Origin: Lineus longissimus
Lineage: Eukaryota > Nemertea > Pilidiophora > Heteronemertea > Lineidae
DNA: 64,000 bases
Direction: 5' to 3'
Assembly (NCBI RefSeq): GCF_910592395.1
Contig: NC_088313.1
Span: 12,006,937 to 12,070,936, forward strand
Made by a program: the position numbers and the translations under genes. Shown here one piece after another: positions 47,224 to 57,829 of this stretch. A model generated the notes under the pieces. The model made no database searches. It saw nothing but the letters and a program-made list of their open reading frames with translations, and was not told the DNA's origin. Numbering within the stretch: the first letter of the stretch is position 1; each line of letters starts with the position of its first letter.

Positions 47224-47832
47224 ATAAAGAAATAAACATAACCGTTTCGCTAAGAATTACGTAATTGGGGCGTTTTCTTCAGAAAATTGTTAAGCAATCA
47301 GCTATATCTTTTTGGATATTTGCTTTTTATGTCTTAAATTTGAGATATTGATTTCCTTTAACAGGGTTGGTTTCAATTCAATCGGTCCAGTCTTCTTGCA
47401 AAATCCGCGAAAAAAAACGCCGCTAACGCAGTTGGGTGTGGATCTTATTGACCAATGTTATGTAATATTAGTTCTTCACGCGCTGACAAAGTGTTGACAC
47501 TCATTCATTCAATCAATCAATGTCATTGAAAAAAAATTCAAACCGCGCCTAATACACGCCTCCCTACCCAAAGTGGCGATCTAGCGCCAATTATAAGAAA
47601 CGAAGACTTGATAGCGTGTTCGTTCATTTGGAAATATGAATCTTGGCCCGACTCCGTCTCTTTAAAGCCATATTTATCGAGAAGTACTGGACAGATCGAT
47701 GCTGTTCGTTAAAAAAAAATCTCTATTTTGAGAGCGTAGATCCGATAAGATATAAAGGATTGCTTACAATTATCTGAACAAAACGCCCAAATTACGTAAT
47801 TCTAAGTGAGATCTTTATATCTATTCCTTTAT
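47224..47832. mobile_element. 609-bp TIR element, 8-bp TSD with one mismatch
   Basis: The strongest inverted part is left 'gaattacgtaattggggcgt' plus 'tttcttcaga', matched on the right (reverse complement) by 'gaattacgtaatttgggcgt' plus 'tttgttcaga', then 'aattgt.aagcaatc'. Weaker homology extends to the ends 'ataaag(a/g)aata'. Flanks are TGTATCAT (47216-47223) and GGTATCAT (47833-47840), which match at 7 of 8 positions. No coding capacity. Confidence 0.82.
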
Positions 47833-47990
47833 GGTATCATGTATTGTAGTATCGATTTCCATGCAAAGATTCTGAAATGACCTTCTAGTTTGCGAGAAGT
47901 TTAATGAAAATATAACGGTTTTTAGCGTTGATTAAACCGGTTCGTAGAAATGTCATCATTCTGTCAAAGAACTATATTCATCGTTTGCCA

Positions 47991-48212
47991 TTAAAGGGAC
48001 AATGTAGGCAGCAACTAGGCAGGCAAGATAAAGTTACACAAAGTCACCAATAGGGGTCTCTCACATCTCACAGTACGTCGAAATGATTCACGCTTGTATG
48101 AGGAACATATTTAGTGCTGAATCTGACATGACCCAGCGCCCTCACTGTGTATATTAGTCACCTGAAGACGGCCAAATCAGCCCCTCTGCTCCTGCCTGTA
48201 GTCCCCCTTTAA
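47991..48212. mobile_element. TTAA-flanked MITE
   Basis: TTAA at both edges (47991-47994 and 48209-48212). The left terminus is 'agggacaatgtaggcag'; the right, reverse-complemented, is 'agggggactacaggcagg'. TTAA targets are typical of piggyBac and Kolobok elements. About 214 bp between the TTAA sites. Related termini occur at 13058, 53127 and 58010. Confidence 0.7.
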
Positions 48213-48219
48213 GCTATTG

Positions 48220-50065
48220 TCATCTTTCTGCCTATCATTCTACCTTGGAAATATATTCATCATTTTGCCATGAAGCAACTTTCGTCTTTTGCTATGGGTA
48301 GCCAAATCTTTTGAAACTGTATTTATGATTCTATCATAGAAATAATATTGATCGTTTTGCCATAAGCTTTCATCATCTTTCGCCTCAGTCACACTTGAAT
48401 TGTAACAACAAAGAAATAGATTTCACTCGTTGTTCTCAAAATTGTTAACCTGTACAGTTCGAGGTCGAGGTCTAATTCTGCTCAAAGCAATCACAGTTGT
48501 ATAGGAAATATGTCCCTATTATGCATCTAAAGACAGGAGATATAAGATAAAAGGACGACGTCGTATGCATGTACTTTTATACCTGTCTTTTCCATGAGAC
48601 GGCCACGTGCCAGTGGGTTCATTAGTTCGTGCTTTGATCCAAGACATACACGATTTTCTTCTGTCAGTTTTGACAGCGATATTCACTTGGATAACTGCGC
48701 TGCTTGAAACACTTTTTGATATGTATTCCGTTTAATTTCGTTTTTGTATAGTGATGGGAATAGAAGAGGAAACATGTGCTCTTGTGCTTAGTATTGGTTA
48801 TCAATATGTTGACAAAACAATTGACGGTCACAGTTATAACTTGTAGAATATTCTGATCCCGGTTTAAGTGTGTACAATGTGCAACATTATACACATGTAT
48901 AACAGTATACTGTAAACTGCCAAATTTTCACAGTTATATTTTAGCTGATTTTACTAATAATACCAAGAATTAACAAGGCTTTTACATGTACGAGCTCTTG
49001 ATAATATTGATTCCGATAATATGGATTCCCGAAATTTCGAAAGTCGCAACATGCATTTTTGTCTTGAAAAAAGTTTCGCAGTTCGTGAAAATTTCAAGAC
49101 GCTTACAATTTAGGTTTTCAGTAAATATAGGGTATGTAGGCTATCGATTGACCGTAGTGAACCGATAGTGCGTGGGGCCATGTTCTGGAAAAGTCCAATA
49201 CATCGTTTATTATTCATTAGTTTTCATTCGGAGGAAAAACGTAAATGTTCCTTTTATAACTTAGTGCGCTTCAGCATGATTTTTAAGCCTTTAAACATCG
49301 ATTATGGCCTGAAACGTCGAAACCTTGAGGCGTCAAAAACAAACTAGTATTGCAGCTCGAAAGTATAGTTCAATGATGTGAAGACCAGGTCAAATGATGG
49401 GACAGATTTCCAGTGGGAATACATGTGCAATCCGATCGTTCTCGTTGAAGTCTTAAGAAACATGGTATTTTCCCTAGCGACCCAGCAGGAACCGTTACAG
49501 GAAGTCTCACCTTTACCAGTTGTTCATTCGGCCGCCTTCTAAAGGAAATCCTTAGGGGTAACTGTACAATGAACAGTGTGTCTTCTCCGATGGACCAAGT
49601 GGTATACAATATCAGTGACATCAATACTGACGGTGATTTTAAGCATGTGTCGACCGAGGTATACACATTCTCCAAAGCAGCGATTATATTCAAGCACATT
49701 GTCTGCCAGAATTGGCTTCCATTGCACGTGTATTGCATGTACGTGGCAAGAATGCCCGAACAAATGCCGTAAATGAGGCGATTTACTAAAGATCTTCGAG
49801 TCTGCTGTAAGGTAACTCTGTTTAGTATTACTAAAGTGAATAATTATGCCCATTTTGAGCGCATAAAACCCCTCAAAATAACTTTTTTAAGGAAGAATTT
49901 TTCGGAGAAATATGACAACTTTTTTTGAATTTTGGAATCAAAAGCCACAAAAAACTTGTAGTTTCGTGGATGAGGTATTTCACCACATTCCGATTGCAAT
50001 GGCGGCCAATTCAAGCAGTGACAGTATACCGCCTCATCACACTACTATCACTGCGCAAGGAGTAT
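48220..50065. other. Non-coding interval
   Basis: Overlapping frames around 49539-49853 exist on both strands; the + frame 49569-49769 (starting MNSVSSPMDQVVYNISDINT) has protein-like composition but no splice support or known domain. No repeat boundaries were seen. Confidence 0.4.
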
Positions 50066-50069
50066 GAAG

Positions 50070-50251
50070 TACAGTAGAACCTCTCTATTATGGACACCCT
50101 CGGGACTGACAAGTGCTGTCCTTAATAGAGAGGTGTCCTGATTAGAGAGGTCAAATTGAATGCAAACAACCAATTTGGGACCAAACATAGTGTCCTTTAT
50201 AGAGAGGTTGTCCTTAATAGAGTGGTGTCCGCTAAGGGAGGTTCCACTGTA
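50070..50251. mobile_element. pogo/Tigger-like MITE with TA TSD
   Basis: TA at 50070-50071 and 50250-50251 encloses 178 bp. The left TIR is 'cagtagaacctctctattat' plus 'ggacacc'; the right TIR, reverse-complemented, is 'cagtggaacctcccttagcg' plus 'gacacc'. The interior repeats 'agagaggt.gtcctta'. The CAGT.GAACCTC terminus is widespread among invertebrate pogo-related MITEs. The ORFs 50048-50278 and 50156-50356 are shadows. Confidence 0.9.
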
Positions 50252-50547
50252 TATATACACTTTAGCTGGAATGTGCACAGGAACTCTCCGCCAATCAGTG
50301 ACATCAATCTAATCGGCTTCATGAAGGAAGGGAATCTCCTGTTTAAGCGACATTGATATTTAGGGGGAACATACATGTACATGAAAGTATCTACTTGTCA
50401 CAACCTTGAGTGAGTCATTTCTGTCAGGGGCAGCTGAACGTTTCGTGGAGTATCCCTCTGACACTTTCGTTGATTTCTGTCATTTTCATGTCAATATGAT
50501 GACTTTACAATACATGTATAGAAATGTTATTGTATAAATTAGGTCAA

Positions 50548-50578
<31 letters not shown>

Positions 50579-51210
50579 AGTTTTATTCGACCTATAATAT
50601 GAGTACAGTCTAAAGACACGTTACATATAATTAGTGAACATACATACAGGAACAAACAAAGAAGTGATTTGAAAAGATATACAAGAAGATCGCTTGAGAT
50701 TGATTATTAATGATTTAACATGGAGCAGGTAGGTTCCCGGGAAAAAAGAGTTAGAACAACGGTTTTGGAAACGCTCCGGAGAATTTGTACACAGATGTAG
50801 CAGACATAACCATAAATACCTCCCACCTCCCACTCTTGAACAGACATATTATATAAAACATTGTTTGTCCCCCCCCAAAAAAAAATACATTCTAAAACTA
50901 ATTCTTCTGCTTGATTATAAAAACTTTGAAAAAGGGAAATGTCCATTACTTCTAATAAATTTTCAAAAAGTCTATCTCTCTGTGGGATGTGGTCTTCTCA
51001 GTGTAGGATTATGATTAACAATGTCAGAACGAAGAGTTTTGCATAATTTACATTCAATTGAACGTGATTTTACCATGGATAACAATACTAAGAAAGTGAA
51101 CTGAAACATTAAAAGAGTAAGTAGATTGGAGCTGCTCTGCTCTTCATACATTAAACACAGTGAGCATTTAAAACGACACAGAAAGTTAGAGCGGATATTA
51201 GGTTGCATAT
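50548..51210 (-). mobile_element. Possible LINE 3' end with ATCA tail
   Basis: On the minus strand the sequence ends 'aataaaac' followed by about seven copies of ATCA (50548-50579). A polyadenylation-like signal with a short tandem tail is typical of CR1/L2-like LINE 3' ends. Upstream minus frames (50707-50946 and 50972-51208) have Cys-rich and hydrophobic stretches but no clear reverse transcriptase motif. Alternatively this is an isolated microsatellite beside non-coding DNA. Confidence 0.35.
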
Positions 51211-51214
51211 GTTA

Positions 51215-52150
51215 CTATGGGCCCATTTATGTTTTGCTGGCAATTCCCGCCAAAATTCGCCCTGCTTCATGGAGGCTGCCATTTACATCTGAAATTTTAC
51301 ATGGTATGACGTCATTTTCGCAAACTGTGCCGACGTATGTTTTTGGCGCCAAGATGTTTGTCCCTTGAATGACCGATTTAAAAGCTCGTCGCATTTCATG
51401 TGGCAATATTTATGCACAGAAATTTGGTAAGTTTTGTAACAGTAACAGCGATGTGATGACGTCGCGACCACACAAAATCCTCGACCTGAGGAATAAATTC
51501 ATGACAACAGAAATAGCAACAATGAAAGTGTTGCAAACGAGAAACGTATTTCAACAACGTATTTCTCAGCCATGCGATATTTCTTTCGTGCATCTTTCGC
51601 AAATCTTTCTCAAAATACACTCTGCAATGATATCAGGTGAGGCGAGTTCGGTGTTATCTCATAAAAGTGGTTCTTTTGTACGCTGTCCTATATTTTGGTG
51701 AAGTTTGAATGAAGTTTTCGGGTTTTTTTTTTTTTTCCGGTGTCTTGTCTGCTGGATCAGTGCACATAGGGTATATGATAAAGGCCTTGAATTCATATTA
51801 ATCATAATATCTGGATTCGGTCGCTGATATTTCATCCCGAAATTATAACAATATCTTTGGAGTGCTCTATAAGCAGCTAAGTTCGTATGTCGAATGACCC
51901 TTAGCCATAAACGTCGATAGTTTATTAACGGTTGCCGCCAGTTTTCGCCTCAATTGATACCTGAGATCCATAGAGGTGCTTCAATTTCCGGCATAATACA
52001 GACGAAACACCTGATTGTCAACGAAGTATAGCTGCCATGGATACGGGTTTTTGTGATTAATAAAACATATGGCTCCATGACATTTTTCTAGGCCTACATA
52101 TCCAGCAGAGAAATGATAGTGTCGCAGCGGCGTGTAATATAAAAGCAAAT
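51215..52150. other. Non-coding interval
   Basis: A T tract lies near 51724-51737 and overlapping frames near 51369-51701 lack motifs. No feature is supported. Confidence 0.45.
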
Positions 52151-52164
52151 GTCAATGTAAACAC

Positions 52165-52470
52165 TGTCTGGTGATCAAGTTGTTGTTGTTACTGCATGTC
52201 TGCTCTGATAACGAAATTTGGGATATAAAACGTACATTTTGATGGTCATTTTTGACATATGGATATTTTTTTACATGTCCCACATGTCCCATTGCAATGT
52301 ATAAAACATACAATAGTCGCCGAGCTGAAATTTACATAACTATATATTTATAGCACTTTATCTTAAAGGTGTACCAATTTTATACACTTTCTGTTCCTCC
52401 ATCTCTCAGATGTACTACATTTTAAAATACAGGCAGTTTTTTCTGAATAACCCGCAAAGATATATATATA
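52165..52470 (+). repeat. Dispersed repeat family B, copy 3
   Basis: Ordered similarity to 31755-31950: 'tgatcaagtt', 'gtataaaacatacaatagtc', 'tatacactttctg' and 'aatacaggcagttttttctg' followed by 'aataacccg'. It is longer than the 31 kb copy, with extra sequence in the middle. Confidence 0.6.
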
Positions 52471-52474
52471 TGTA

Positions 52475-53120
52475 TAGAGTAACCAGCCTAAGATCTACCA
52501 TCCTGAGATTCAGGTTTTTGACACCTCCTACCTCGTACACAAAACCCTGAGAAAAAGCAATAAAATCCACTGCGAAGAGTGGCTGTTCCGACTACTTGAC
52601 TCTACCGTACATGTGTTGTATCATTCTATAAACCAGAACTTTCTAACCCTTTGTCTTTTGATATTCTACATGTATACAAATTGTACGCTGTAACACATAC
52701 TGCTTTAGAGTGTTTAATATGAAACGCATTACACCAGCAGCGGGTGAAGGATCATTGCTCTATAAACTGCAGTCACCGATCCGAGTGCAGGCACAATGTA
52801 ATCATGCTTTCTCAACCAATGAAAAGGCGTGCTTGGATAACGATGGTGCAACGTTTGGTTGCGGCGCTCTGATTGGGCGCTTTTTTGCTACCGCCACAAC
52901 CGTCAGAAGGGTATGGTTTCACCAGGGGTTTGAAATATCGAGAGGAGGAGGATGTTGAAAACTCCTTGGTGCTAGGATGAAGATCTACGTAACTGTGAAT
53001 CATTCAGCTGACGTTTCCATTGCACATCAGCGCTATTATCAGCCTCACCATATCATTGGTCTTGTGTTTTGAGACATGCTCACTTTAAACATGTTCAATT
53101 AGAGTTTCATTATGTTGTAA
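52475..53120. other. Non-coding spacer
   Basis: The + frame 52710-52958 has no recognised motif. Nothing else supported. Confidence 0.4.
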
Positions 53121-53126
53121 TGTGGC

Positions 53127-53335
53127 TTCTTAGGGGACTATATGCAGGGGCTAGGGCCCGGGAGTCCAACTTTTTGTCTCTAGGTGTTTGAAGGGAACTA
53201 GATTTCGTTTGATTAAATGACAAAAATACCATACAAACGTGAATAGTGCCGATGTACTGTGAGAGAGGGAAACCTTCTGGTCACTCATTGAATTTAATCT
53301 GGGCCACCTGGCTCATGTCTATAATCTCCCTTTAA
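53127..53335. mobile_element. Degenerate TTAA-family MITE
   Basis: The left 'ttcttaggggactatatgca' and right 'ctataatctccctttaa' are inverted versions of the 47991 family termini. The right TTAA is intact at 53332-53335; the left has mutated. About 209 bp. Confidence 0.5.
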
Positions 53336-53339
53336 ATGA

Positions 53340-54615
53340 GTAACGTCGTTTTCTATGATCAGGCTGGACATGAGACATCGACTGATACATAGTTGGTCAC
53401 ATATTCACAAAATCAATCGGAGCAGCGCATGCTTGATCATCTATCAATTTATCGTCGCAATGTGGAATGGAATGGTCTCGAAATCGAGCCCAACCCACCT
53501 GGTGCCCGTGCTCCCCTTATGACGTCATATCATCAATATGGCAGCTGCTGTGGTCAATCTACTTCCGTTCTCCCCTTTCCGGCCAATCTTGTATCAATGA
53601 GGAGAATGATTGATGTATCTGCCGTGTAACATATTCCTGTCCAAAAATGATTGACGACTGTGGTGATTATGTTGTTGTTGATGGCGTAGTTGTTGAGTGA
53701 GATCGGTATGTAGTGAAGAGTACGGTTCAGTTTACAAAATGCCTCTCTGAAAATTAATAACATTCTTGGTAATGCTTTCTTTTTTCGGCTGCATCACCCA
53801 TAGAGACAAAGCTAGAAGCAGTGGGGGATATGCATGCACAGTCGTTAGTTTATCATTCGCATCCGATATGCTGGTATGCACATGTACATGTTCATTCGGC
53901 GATATAACAAGTTTTAGTTAAAGACTGATATCTAGAAGACGCTGGAGATATCAGACACCTTTATACTTTTAAGCACGGTCTGACTTGAAGCTGCTCAATC
54001 AGTGCTACAAGAATGTGAGCATTTCTGACGCATTTATTTATGCACCTGTTGGTAGAGAAGGTATGTTCGACCGAGAGACCTGCCTAGATTCTCACACAAA
54101 CTGGGATATCGAATAAGGGCCGACCACTTTGATCGCTAGGAGAGAGCCCGTGTCAGAAGGACACACAGCGACTTCTCTAAGCGTTGTATAGTAATCAAAT
54201 GCTTCTACTGAAAATGTCTCGCGCATTTACACTAAGCATTTTTGTCCAAAGGTAAAGACATTCACTTGTATTTATTCATTTTCAACTCTGATAATATGAA
54301 TACGATACTAATATCCTGAACATGTACACAACAATATGATATTGCTGTAATAATTGGTGGCAACCAATTATTATCTCATCAGATCATTTCATCATGAGAA
54401 ATCTATTACTGTGTCATTTGTCGCACCAAGAGGGTCGTTAGGAGAGTATACCAGGTAATCAGTTGAGTTATGTGATCCTGGCCATATCGCCAGTGGTGTC
54501 TTTCAGAGTGCATGGCGACCGACCTTTGTCTCTTTTGAAGTAGAGCAATTTGAAATTTGTGCTCGTCTTCACTTACCAATCTGTAATTAAATATACCAGA
54601 ATCTGGCCATGTCTA
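53340..54615. other. Non-coding spacer
   Basis: No exon, RNA gene or repeat boundary recognised. 'gttgttgttgatg' near 53674 is a small GTT run. Confidence 0.45.
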
Positions 54616-54622
54616 AAATTCG

Positions 54623-55369
54623 TCGACGGTTTTGTCATAGTGACACGGTGGCTGGAAATGACAGCGTATAATAGGTTTTTTTTTTCTGGTCGGGGAAACC
54701 CCATCAAGTCAAGGGGACGACTTACAAAAATAAAAAAACGACGAATTTTGTTCAATGAAATTCCTTTTCTTGCATTTTCTGTAATTTCTATTATCTCGGC
54801 CGACTTTGGTGGGGGGGAGGGGGGGGGGGGGGGGGGGGGGGTCTCAGGAAAAGGAGGTTGGGCTCACTTACCTTCACCAAACGGTTTCGGCATCAACACC
54901 TTCCATGTCAGGTATTAGCATGACGCGATCGTCCGCTGATCATACTCCGGTAGGCCCGCCGCACACTGAGCGATTCATTTGGATCTCCCCCCCCGCCCTC
55001 GACGGTTTTGTCATAGTGACACGGTGGCTGGAAAGGACAGCGTATAATAGTTTTTTTCTGGTTGGGGAAACCCTATCAAGTCTAGGGGACGACTTACAAA
55101 AATTAAAAACGAAGAATTTTGTTCAATGAAATTCCTTTTCTTGCATTTTCTGTAATTTCTATTATCTCGGCCGACTTTGATAAGTGTGGGGGGAGGGGGG
55201 GGCGTCTCAGGAAAAGGAGGTTGGGCTCACTTACCTTCACCAAATGGTTTCAGCATTAACACCTTCCATGTCAGGTATTAGCATGACGCGATCGCCCGCT
55301 GATCGTACTCCGGTAGGCCCGCCGCACACTGAGCGATTCATTTGGATCTCCCCCCCCCCCCCCCCCCCA
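54623..55369. repeat. Tandem duplication, unit about 372 bp
   Basis: Copy 1 starts at 54623 and copy 2 at 54999, both with 'tcgacggttttgtcatagtg'; each ends 'gcgattcatttggatct' before a C tract. Similarity is about 95% by eye, apart from a G tract (54810-54841 in copy 1, shorter in copy 2). Each copy includes 'ctcacttacc', a potential minus-strand splice donor. The recent duplication explains the paired ORFs 54806-55129 and 55184-55474. Confidence 0.92.
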
Positions 55370-55371
55370 CA

Positions 55372-55665
55372 AGTCGGACATCCCACAAGTCCAAACTCCC
55401 ATATGTCCGACATCAAGAAAAAAAAATACAAATACATGTACTACGTTATCCTTGGGAGTTATTTGAAAAATTGAAATTTCAAATATCAAAGGATAACGCC
55501 TTATTGTCGGACTTAGTGAGATGTCGGACTTATTATGATACCTTTCTCTCAACGTCGGACTTGTGGGATGTCAGATGTATGGTACTTTGGACTTATGATA
55601 CCTTTCTCAGAACGTCAGACTTGTGGGATGTCGGAATTGTGGGATGTCGCAATTGTGGTACATTT
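55372..55665. repeat. 'gtcggacttgtgggatgtc' inverted and tandem repeat cluster
   Basis: On the left are 'acaagtcggacatcccacaa' and 'atgtccgacat'. On the right are three or more copies of 'cggacttgtgggatgtc' in the opposite sense. Between them 55445-55497 forms a stem-loop of about 20 bp ('gttatcctt..' with '..aaggataac'). The overall plan is a foldback with repeated arms. Confidence 0.8.
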
Positions 55666-55699
55666 TTAAAATTATTTTTCCATTTTCGGACTTCATTTG

Positions 55700-56150
55700 A
55701 ATTAGAAAGCAACTCAGCTCGTTGCAGTAAGCCTCTCCATAATTACATTTATCGTTTTCCATCTATAGACAAACACTTTTGATGTAACGACAAATTTTTA
55801 ATGTGACGATTTTTCCACTTCCACAATATATCTGAATAGATTTGCTTTAACAGCAAATCGACAAGGACGACTAACTAAACATCCTATCTAACATTCGGAA
55901 TTAACCATTCTTAAAGCCAGAACACACTTATGGGAAATAGTGGGAGACCGTTGGTCAGAGACGCCTCCGCACCGAATTCTTGACACTTTGTCTCGGCCGA
56001 AATGACTTTCAAAATATATATAAATGTATAGTACCTAATTAATTTATGTCCTTGCTAACTAATCCAACCATTCAACATGCATCGCTGTATTGACTCAATA
56101 CTGTATTGACTCAATACACGTGCGCTGGAAATGAGACTTCGGACGATAAT
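55700..56150. other. Non-coding spacer
   Basis: No recognised feature. If the minus-strand exon at 56158 is real this is its 3' region; I see no AATAAA close downstream on that strand. Confidence 0.4.
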
Positions 56151-56157
56151 TTTCTGT

Positions 56158-56245
56158 TTATGCACTGTACATGGAAGCATTATCATTGTTTCCTGACAGG
56201 TCCTGCGAACTCATACCGAAATTCCCGTAGCCTCCGCCCATACCA
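56158..56245 (-). CDS. Possible terminal exon, Gly-rich C-terminus
   Basis: On the minus strand an acceptor 'cgtgtttcttcag' precedes a frame with 'GMGGGYGNFGMSSQDLSG' and ending 'NNDNASMYSA' and TAA. The exon would be 88 bases and enter after two bases of a codon. Gly/Tyr/Phe/Ser-rich tails of this type are common in RNA-binding proteins and transcription factors, but I cannot identify the parent. No upstream partner exon was found up to 64 kb, so the gene, if real, has a long intron containing transposon arms. No polyadenylation signal was seen. Confidence 0.3.
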
Positions 56246-56324
56246 CTGAAGAAACACGTGTCATTGTATATCGCGCGCTTCGCTTCATGGTGCACCTCAC
56301 CCAATTCGATCCGATTCTGCCTTA

Positions 56325-56905
56325 TGCAGTGTACACTATCTGGGCTTATTGTAAACCACGAGATGCAGAATGCGAAATCGTGAGATGCCAACCTCGGTGA
56401 GAGAACCATGCGCAACAGAATGTACTGCAAATGTGGAAGTTAACAAGGCGAACATTCATGAGACGGGGAGATATCATTATTCTGATTCCCCGATCGATGA
56501 GGATGCTTTCTTGTCGATTCAGGTAAACTGTCACAAACCATTTCCGTTGTGGCCAATTTTTCCCTGTAAATTTTCAGATTCCATAGCTGCCGTGAAACTG
56601 AAGATACTCTACTCTCTCGAAGGAACGAAAGCCGTATCCTCTTGTTCTGCAACAACTTACTCAAATTTGCATAAAATATTCCAAATGTAGAAGTGTACAA
56701 GGCCTATCGCAAACCGCACAGATGCCTTTGTACACTCTTCGGCCCAAATAAAGATGTTCACGGCAGCGTCGGAAATGGTGCTTGTCACTCACCAGCGAGA
56801 CAGAAAATCTTGGGGTAATAAATAATGATAACTCATCTCGCGATCTCGCGATTTCGCATCTCGTGGTTTATAATAAGCCCACTATCTGTACACGGTATAC
56901 TAAGC
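56325..56905. mobile_element. TIR element with 'aaccacgagatgc' arms
   Basis: The left arm (56325-56392) 'gggcttattgtaaaccacga' plus 'gatgcagaatgcgaaatcg' is inverted at 56833-56902 ('gggcttattataaaccacga' plus 'gatgcgaaatcgcgag'). Sub-terminal 'cttatgcagtgtacac' and 'cttagtataccgtgtac' extend the match outward. The interior + frame 56370-56690 is unsupported, although 'gattcag|gtaaac' near 56521 resembles a donor. Confidence 0.65.
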
Positions 56906-57166
56906 AGCACATGGCGAGCACATTTTTCGATCGCACAGACCACACTTTCCATGACCACTGCGCTGCTAATATCAACTCAATTTTAAAACAACTTTACAAG
57001 TTTTTCCTTTTTGATCTTCTCTGGACACTGCGTAAATTTTAACGCAAAGTATGTTATAGTTTTTGAATGAGACACTTGCCAAGATATCAAACCGCTGATC
57101 GAGCAAAAGCGATGGTCAGAGGTATCATGCCAACTTGATACCAATGTACTGCAGCGATGCCATTAT

Positions 57167-57822
57167 ATGGGCGGTTATTACCGCAAATAAAGACAAACCA
57201 AAGCAAAGACACTTGTGTAGCATATCAAGGACACGTAGATTGATACTCCTATGTGTGCCACATCAAAGACATCTGGACCATACACCACATCAAAGATAAC
57301 GATGCGAAGGGAACAGGCGGCGCCACCGTCTTGGGAAAAGTAAAAACGATTTCGACAACTATAGGTTTTTGTTGATATAAGCGACTATTTTTATTTTTAT
57401 AATCATTTTTTTCTCGCAGTGAAATTTTTATTAATTGATTCAACTTCGATAAGTTAAATGAGAAGAAAAATAAATATCTCGACTTGAAAAAAAAATTAAT
57501 TTCAAATTTTTTTTCTTGACTTGAAAAAAAAAATTGACTAGAAAATAATCATTCCGACAAGAAAAAAAATCATTTCGACTTTTTGAAGCAAACGGCTTGC
57601 CATAGGAGAGAGGTGGCAAATAACAACAACGTCAACAGGCATACGGCCGCCAGCAATCTACAGTGGCGCCGCCTGTTGACTTCGCATCGTTATCTTTGAC
57701 GTGGTGTATGGTCCAGATGTCTTTGATGTGGCACACATAGGAGTATCAATCTGCGTGTCCTTGATATGCTACACAAGTGTCTTTGCTTTGGTTTGTCTTT
57801 ATTTGCGGTAATAACCGCCCAT
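57167..57822. mobile_element. Foldback element with 160-bp near-identical arms
   Basis: The arms 57167-57326 and 57663-57822 are reverse complements with only a few differences. The ends are 'atgggcggttattaccgcaa' and its complement. The spacer is A+T-rich with repeated 'cttgacttgaaaaaaaaa' words. High arm identity implies recent insertion or conversion. A TSD is unclear; the flanks read 'catta' and 'aatga'. No coding capacity. Confidence 0.92.
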
Positions 57823-57829
57823 AATGAGC

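Noticed and set aside
54623-55369. Kinase glycine-loop reading of 'KPFGEG' in the duplicated unit
   Set aside because: Only about 15 residues are open before a stop, with no acceptor and no flanking kinase exons; kept only as a note under the duplication.
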